Shown in pieces: positions 56,797 to 64,000 of a stretch of DNA of 64,000 nt (position 1 is the first letter of the stretch; each line of letters opens with the position of its first letter). The position numbers and the translations under genes were made by a program. The notes below the pieces were generated by a model. The model worked only from the letters and a program-made list of their open reading frames with translations. It was not told the origin of the DNA and did no database searches. The stretch spans positions 124,001 through 188,000 of the forward strand of contig NZ_JMKZ01000001.1 of assembly GCF_000685905.1 (NCBI RefSeq), given 5' to 3'. The DNA comes from Mycoplasmoides pirum ATCC 25960 (lineage in GTDB: Bacteria; Bacillota_I; Bacilli_A; Mycoplasmatales; Mycoplasmoidaceae).

Positions 56797-59208
56797 ATGA
56801 ATTACTTTTGAATAATCGGTTTAATTTTAGCCCCGTTTTTATTGAATATAGTTAGAAGTGTTGATCAAAAAGTTAAATTTTGGACTCACCCATTGTTTTT
56901 TTTATTGTTTGTTTTTGCAATTTTTCAAGTGGGTTTGTCATGATTTACAGTTATGGCTATACCGTCTTATTTAGCATATAGTATCATTTCATATTTAATC
57001 TTTGTTAGTATCTTTTTGTATGTGCTTATTTATTCAATAAGAACAATTTATAAAAATAAAAATTTGATTACTTGAAAATTTTTTTTAAAAACTAATATTT
57101 CGTCATTATTGGCAGCAAGTATCTTATTATTAGCTTTACTTATACTTTTATTATTTCCTGAAATTAATAATTTATCTGATACATCTGCTTATATGTCTAT
57201 CAGTAATTTTTTCAAAAATAATAATTACAGTTTAACTAATGATAATAAAGTTTTAGATTATTTTTATAGATTTCCTTCTGGATATTATTTGAATAGCGTT
57301 TTTTCTACAAGAGAAGGATTATATCTTGCATACTATGTTGTTTGACCATTAGTAATTTTTTATTTGTTTTATTGAACTATTGATTTTTTTATAAATAGTA
57401 TTTGCTTTAGATGAAGCAACATATATAAATTAATTTTTGTTGGTTTTGTTAATTCAGTCTATCTTGTTTTGTCATTTACAATAATATATTCCTTTACTGG
57501 TGGTAATTATGAAATTCAAGCAATTTTAGTATTTATAGCATTTGTTTTAGCACTAAATAAAAAATTTAATTATTTCACTTTGGTATTTTTGGGTTTTTCT
57601 TTATTTAGTATTACTGCTTTACTAATTTCATTACCTATATTTGTAGCATTATTAGTTTATTTAATATTCAAAAGCAATTGATTTAATATTTTTATTTGAG
57701 CAATATCATTTTGCTATATAGTGTTTAATTTATTAGCATTTAATTTTGATAATCCAGCATCAATTTACTCAACGAAACTTGTATACACTTTTGAATTAGT
57801 TGCTATTACTTCATTCCTAATATGTTTGAGTGCAATTTTTTATTTATATGAATTTAAAAAAATTGCTTTTTTACAAAAAAATGTTTTAGTTTCTTCAAAA
57901 GATATCTGATTAATTAAAAACATTAAAAATCAAAATAAAAATTTAATTTTAATTATTTTTTATTTAATAACTTTTATTGCAACTTTTTTATGTACACAAT
58001 TTATTGTTTTAAACAATAATGCTGCTTCAGGCAATCTAATAATTTTATATGTAGGTTCTACTAGTTTATTTATTTTCTATATAACATATGCTTTATTTTT
58101 ATTTTTCAAAAAACAAAGAAGTTTTTCAACAATAAATTGATTAATTATATTCCAATTCTTTTATGTAGCTTATGTATTGTTTAATTTTATTTTATTTGAT
58201 TTATTTAATTTAAATTCATCAAGTTGAAGAATTATGTTGACTTCTTTTACAATTGGATTTATTTCAACTTATGTTGGCATGATAGGTATTTTAATTGCGA
58301 CTATAATTAATGATAATTTAGATTTCTTTCAATCAAAATTATGAATTTATAAAAAACATAGATCTAAGAAACTATATTCTTTGAATTTGGGGTTGTGTTC
58401 AATATTTATTTTTTCTTCTGTTGCGGCCACTTCAATAGTTTGATCAATTCGAATTAATGATGGTTTTAATAAAGACAATTTGAATAATCAATTTTCAAAA
58501 AATTGAGTTGGAGATGTAATTGCTAATGAAGATAAGAATTTTTTAAAATTTATTAATAAATTAAATTCTAATCAAATTTCAAGTTATTCAAATTTAAGTA
58601 ATAGTGACAAAATTAAAAATAATCCTAATAACATTAGATATTCATACTATTCAGATTTATCAATAAACATTTATTTAAATAATTTGTATGCCTTAAGTTA
58701 TGGTGAACAATCAAGAACTAGCCAATATAATAATTTTGTTTTATCTGATACTTGATTAAAAATAATTCAAAACAAACCTATTAATGATTTGTTTTATGAA
58801 AATGTAAATAACACAATAGCAAATGTGGATCAAGTTATAAACTTGTCTATTGATAATCTTAATTCAAATAATTTACCTTTGTATCCAACAATTAATAAAA
58901 AAGCTAATATTCAACAAGATGATGCTTCAAGTCCAATAAAAGTTGATCAATTTATTGTTAATGGATCACCCGATTTTTTAATATTTAACAAAAAAACTGA
59001 ATATTATGATCAGTTAAATATAATTAAAAATTTGAAATCATATTCAGGTAATAAAAATGATTTTATTTTTACAAATAATAATATTGATAATCAAAATGGA
59101 TATCAATATTTATATGAAAGTCAAGATATAATTTATTTTTATAATAACAAAACAATTAAGTGAAATAATATAAATAATTTATTTAATGGTGTGGTAAATA
59201 ATGACTAA
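56797..59208 (+). CDS. Large polytopic membrane protein at the head of a glycosyltransferase cluster
   Basis: An 803-residue protein: about 14 hydrophobic helices over the first ~550 residues, then a hydrophilic C-terminal region of ~250 residues after a final helix (FIFSSVAATSIVWSI). A hydrophilic loop after the fifth helix contains NNLSDTSAYMSISNFF and YRFPSGYY, a layout seen in GT-C type enzymes where an acidic residue near the first outward loop is catalytic. No diagnostic motif is certain. It ends 8 bases inside the following GT2 gene, so it surely belongs to the same operon. It may flip, polymerise or glycosylate a lipid-linked sugar. Many UGA codons. Confidence 0.72.
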
Positions 59209-60097
59209 TACTTTTTCAATTGTAATACCTTCATATAATAGTAGTGAATATATATCAAAAACTATTGAATCAATTATCAATACTAAATATGATCCCAATT
59301 TATATGAAATTATTATTGTTAATGATGGTTCAACAGATAACACATTGGATATAATAGAACAATTAAGTCGTCAATATTCTAATATTAAAATTTATTCCAA
59401 AAATAATGCTAATTGAGGATCAGTTATTAACTATGTTATTGAAAATAAGTTAATAAATAATGATTATGTTGTTATTTTAGATTCAGATGATTTGCTAAGC
59501 AAGAATTTTTTTAATATAGCTAATCAAAATATAAAAAATGCTGATATGTTATTAATGAGTTTAATAGTAAAAGGTAAATTATTTAAATATTACGCAAGTC
59601 CACATTATTGATTTTTCAAAAGAACTGTAAATAAAAATCAAAGATATTCAGTTGCTTTTGCGCCTTTTTCAATAGTTATAAAAAAAGATTTATTTTATCA
59701 AGCACCTAAACTAGTTGAAAATGTTAGTTATCAAGATTATTTTTTATTTTTTGCATTGATGCAAAAAGCAAATATAGTTAGATTTACATATAAAGTATCA
59801 GGTATTTACAATAAATATAGAGTTGGCAATACCATGAGTGCTAATTGAACTGATAAAAGATTTGATCAAGAGTTAGTTTTGCATAAAAAAATGGAAGAAA
59901 TTAATTTATCAGAAACTTTAATTTTTAGAGTTTTAATGAATGGTTACACCAAAAAAGCTAACGAAAAAAATTATAAAATTCAAATGAAAAATATACCAAA
60001 ACCATATTGACTGCCGTGATTGGGAAGAGTTTTGTTTTTATTAATGTATAAAATTTATTTGCATAAATTTGTAGAAATTCAAGGATCAAAAAATTAA
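59201..60097 (+). CDS. Family 2 glycosyltransferase
   Basis: A 298-residue GT-A glycosyltransferase: FSIVIPSYNSSEYISKTIES, VNDGSTDNT, and the DXD-type VILDSDDLLSKNFF. The NNANWGSVINYV motif is shared with the GT2 at 6028-6912. The C-terminal region is basic and aromatic (PYWLPWLGRVLFLLMYKIYL), likely a membrane-binding helix. It overlaps the upstream membrane protein gene by 8 bases and is followed by a GT1 gene after 2 bases. Sugar and acceptor unknown; a membrane glycolipid or capsule chain is plausible. Confidence 0.9.
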
Positions 60098-60099
60098 AA

Positions 60100-61248
60100 A
60101 TGCCAAAAAAAGCTTTAATAATAAATATTCAAAATCATAATTATTCTGGCGGAATTGAAACATATAGCAGAAACTTGATTCCTATATTGCATGATCTTGG
60201 ATATGAAATTTATGAGTATTCAACTTGTGAAAATATTCAAAGCAAAGTTTGTGAACCTATTCCTTATGTAAATCAAGTTTATGTTAATAGAAAAAATTTA
60301 TTACAAGAATTGAATCTTAATTCTTTTAATAATAATGTTTTTACTTTTTTAAAAAAATCTTTTGATGAATTACTTGCATTAAAGGCGCAAAGAAAACAAT
60401 TAAAATCTATTATTAAAAATTATGATTTAATCATTAATAATCAAACTGTTTTATCAGGAATTTCATATAAGGATTATGACAAAATAGTTTGGGTTCAACA
60501 TAACGATATTAATTTTCTTAGAAAAATAGCAATTTTTGGTCGTTTAATTTTAAAAATTTTTTTAAGACAACATTTACCATATAAAGAATTTAAAAATTTA
60601 GTTCTTTTTTCTCCATATAGTAAAAAATTATATGAAAAAACTTATCCAAAATTAGTAAATAAAAAAGATATTAATTGTGTTCAATTGATTTCAAAATATC
60701 AAAATATGCTGGATTCAACACCTAGTGAAAAAATTTCTAAACCAATCGTTTTATTAGGAAGAATGTTAGATGTTAAGCAAAAAAGACCAGATATAGCTAA
60801 CAAAATTGCGAAACATTTAAATTGCAAAATTCTTGTTTATGGTGAATACAATCAAAAATTAGTTAAGAAGTATAAAAATCTAATTTTTAAGGGTTCATAT
60901 TCAGCTGAAAAAGATTTAAAAAATATTTTTGATAATGCTTCATTGTTATTAGTGACAAGTGATTACGAAGGTATGCCATATGTAGCTATCGAATCAATTA
61001 TGCACTCAACACCAATAGCTATTAGACATACTTTTGCAGAAGCAGAAAATTTAGTTAAACACCAAAATGGTTTGTTATTTTCTAAAAAAATGTCTGCTAA
61101 AAAGATTGCACAAAAAATTAATTTTTTGTTAAATAATGAAGTTGAATATAATCAAATGGTACAAAATAATTCATTATGAATAAATGAATTGAAATATGAA
61201 AATTTTGTAAATAAATGAAAAGAAATTATTAAGAAATTTGAAAAATAA
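60100..61248 (+). CDS. Family 4-type (GT1 superfamily) glycosyltransferase
   Basis: A 382-residue GT-B glycosyltransferase. The N-terminal NHNYSGGIETYSRNLIPIL is the acceptor-side glycine loop; IVLLGRMLDVKQKRPDI opens the second domain; LLLVTSDYEGMPYVAIESIMHSTPIA holds the EX7E motif that binds the nucleotide sugar. Resembles enzymes such as alpha-glucosyl/galactosyl transferases of polysaccharide loci. Last gene of the three-gene cluster; a CIRCE element for dnaK follows. Confidence 0.9.
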
Positions 61249-61262
61249 TTAAAAATATAAAA

Positions 61263-61289
61263 TTAGCACTAAAATAATTTAAGTGCTAA
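61263..61289. promoter_or_regulatory. CIRCE operator (HrcA site) of dnaK
   Basis: TTAGCACTA (61263-61271), 9 bases, AAGTGCTAA (61281-61289). It matches the CIRCE consensus TTAGCACTC-N9-GAGTGCTAA except for the innermost base of each arm. It sits directly upstream of a TATAAT (61307-61312), so HrcA bound here would cover the -35 region. Confidence 0.88.
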
Positions 61290-61306
61290 AAATTAAAAAA
61301 AATGTA

Positions 61307-61312
61307 TATAAT
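61307..61312 (+). promoter_or_regulatory. -10 element of the dnaK promoter
   Basis: TATAAT 17 bases downstream of the CIRCE arm, giving a leader of about 40 bases before ATG 61361. GAAAGGT at 61343-61349 is the ribosome binding site. Confidence 0.6.
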
Positions 61313-61351
61313 TTAATGTATCACTATAAAACAAAAGTATACGAAAGGTAA

Positions 61352-63142
<1,791 letters not shown>

Positions 63143-63175
63143 AATTATTTTTTGTATAACAAGTAAGTAATTTAA

Positions 63176-63214
63176 AAAGCAACTTTTAATAGAGTTGCTT
63201 TTTTTTTTTTTTTT
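63176..63214 (+). terminator. Intrinsic terminator after dnaK
   Basis: AAGCAACT (63177-63184) pairs with AGTTGCTT (63193-63200), loop of 8, with flanking A/T pairs and a run of 16 T to 63214. Confidence 0.92.
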
Positions 63215-63451
63215 AAAAAAAATTTTAAATTTTTGAAGTTTAATTATTAAAAAAACAACTTTTTTTGTACATAAAAATTTGTTAAATTTGTTAAATCTAA
63301 ATATATAAATTTTTTAGCAAATTACAATTTAAAAACTTGTTAATTATTTAAACTGAAATTTTTTTAAATAAAATATTATTTTTTTTATTTTTTATGCTTA
63401 TAATTGATTACTAATTTTATTATTTTTAACCATATAAAAAGGTGATTAAAA
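63215..63451. other. AT-rich spacer before potA
   Basis: Together with the terminator this makes a 309-base gap between dnaK and potA. It contains only A/T-rich runs; no RNA gene or convincing promoter was recognised, though the potA promoter should be here. Confidence 0.5.
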
Positions 63452-64000
63452 TTGGAAACAAAAAACTTTATTGAATTATCAAATGTCAATAAAATTTTTG
63501 ATGATGGATTTGTTGCAGTTCGTAATTTTAATTTGACAATTAATCGTGGTGAATTTGTGACATTGCTTGGTCCTTCAGGATGTGGAAAAACAACAACATT
63601 AAAAATGTTAGCTGGTTTTGAACAACCAACATATGGACAAATTAAGATCAATGGCGTAGATATAAAAGATATGCCTGCTCACAAACGACCTTGTGCTACA
63701 GTTTTTCAAGATTATGCACTTTTTCCTAACATGACTGTTTATAAAAATATTTGTTATGGATTAAAAATTTTAAGAACTAATTTAGATTCAATTCCTAATT
63801 CAAGATATCAAGAAGCAAATAATGTGTATCAAGATGCTATTAAAATTGCGAAAGCCAAAATAAAATTTCTTGAAAAAAAACGAATTGATATTAAAAATAA
63901 AATGGATAAAATTTCTCAACAATATTTAAAAAATGAGTGATTTAATGAAAATCGCGAAATGCGAAATAGTCAATTTATTGATGAAATGATTAAGTTGCGT
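63452..64000 (+). CDS. potA: Spermidine/putrescine ABC transporter ATP-binding protein PotA (N-terminal part)
   Basis: The gene runs off the right edge; about 183 residues are visible. The start is TTG 63452, placed by AAAGGTGAT at 63438-63446. Walker A is GPSGCGKTT (residues 40-48) and the Q-loop is [13 protein letters not shown]. After it comes a charged helical insert ([21 protein letters not shown]) where other ABC ATPases go straight to the signature motif; an insert here is known from mycoplasma PotA. The [29 protein letters not shown] pattern is typical of PotA/CysA. potB, C and D should lie outside the window. Confidence 0.85.

Overview
The window is a contiguous piece of a very AT-rich mollicute (Mycoplasma-group) chromosome. 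UGA is read as tryptophan throughout: nearly every housekeeping gene has in-frame TGA codons at conserved Trp positions, and the window carries the matching tRNA-Trp with a UCA anticodon (56184-56258). The gene set is typical of a reduced, wall-less parasite. The run spx-nadK-EIIB-like resembles the order I recall from M. genitalium, but no species can be fixed from the sequence alone. All coordinates below join segments across UGA codons.

Layout. 1-2313: end of a membrane protein, then a minus-strand ABC-2 exporter. 2406-6031: prs, rnmV, rsmI and rarA, tightly overlapped. 6028-8924: a minus-strand glycosyltransferase and an amino-acid permease with a structured leader. 8979-12850: uvrB and glmS. 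13058-18406: two tandem lipoproteins with CotH-type kinase domains on repeat stalks. 18513-23276: metK, a MATE exporter (minus) and argS. 23428-30603: two tandem, very large surface metalloproteases of the M64 (IgA peptidase) type with C-terminal membrane anchors; the second has a (TA)8 tract in its signal region. 30721-32686: tRNA-Gly and a polytopic membrane protein. 32700-39033: ligA, a GuaA-like protein without a PP-loop, mnmG, rsmG and a ParA-like protein with an eroded P-loop. 39145-50474: cysS, rlmB, rpsP-trmD-rplS, a YitT-type membrane protein, rbgA, rnhB, tyrS, pepF and RNase J. 50576-54219: spx, nadK, a membrane-tethered EIIB-like protein lacking its phospho-Cys, smpB and gapN (minus). 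54600-56645: a coiled-coil membrane protein, a frameshifted small ORF, tRNA-Trp and a thioredoxin (minus). 56797-61248: a three-gene glycan cluster. 61263-63214: CIRCE-regulated dnaK. 63452-64000: start of potA.

The metabolic content (PRPP, GlcN-6-P, SAM, NADP kinase, GapN, peptide and amino-acid uptake) fits a cell dependent on imported precursors. The accessory content is directed at the cell surface: extracellular CotH-type kinases, anchored proteases with MucBP-like modules, glycosyltransferases and exporters. The strongest candidates for something undescribed are the paired CotH lipoproteins, the paired M64 proteases with a possible phase switch, and three small proteins that keep a known fold but have lost its catalytic motif.
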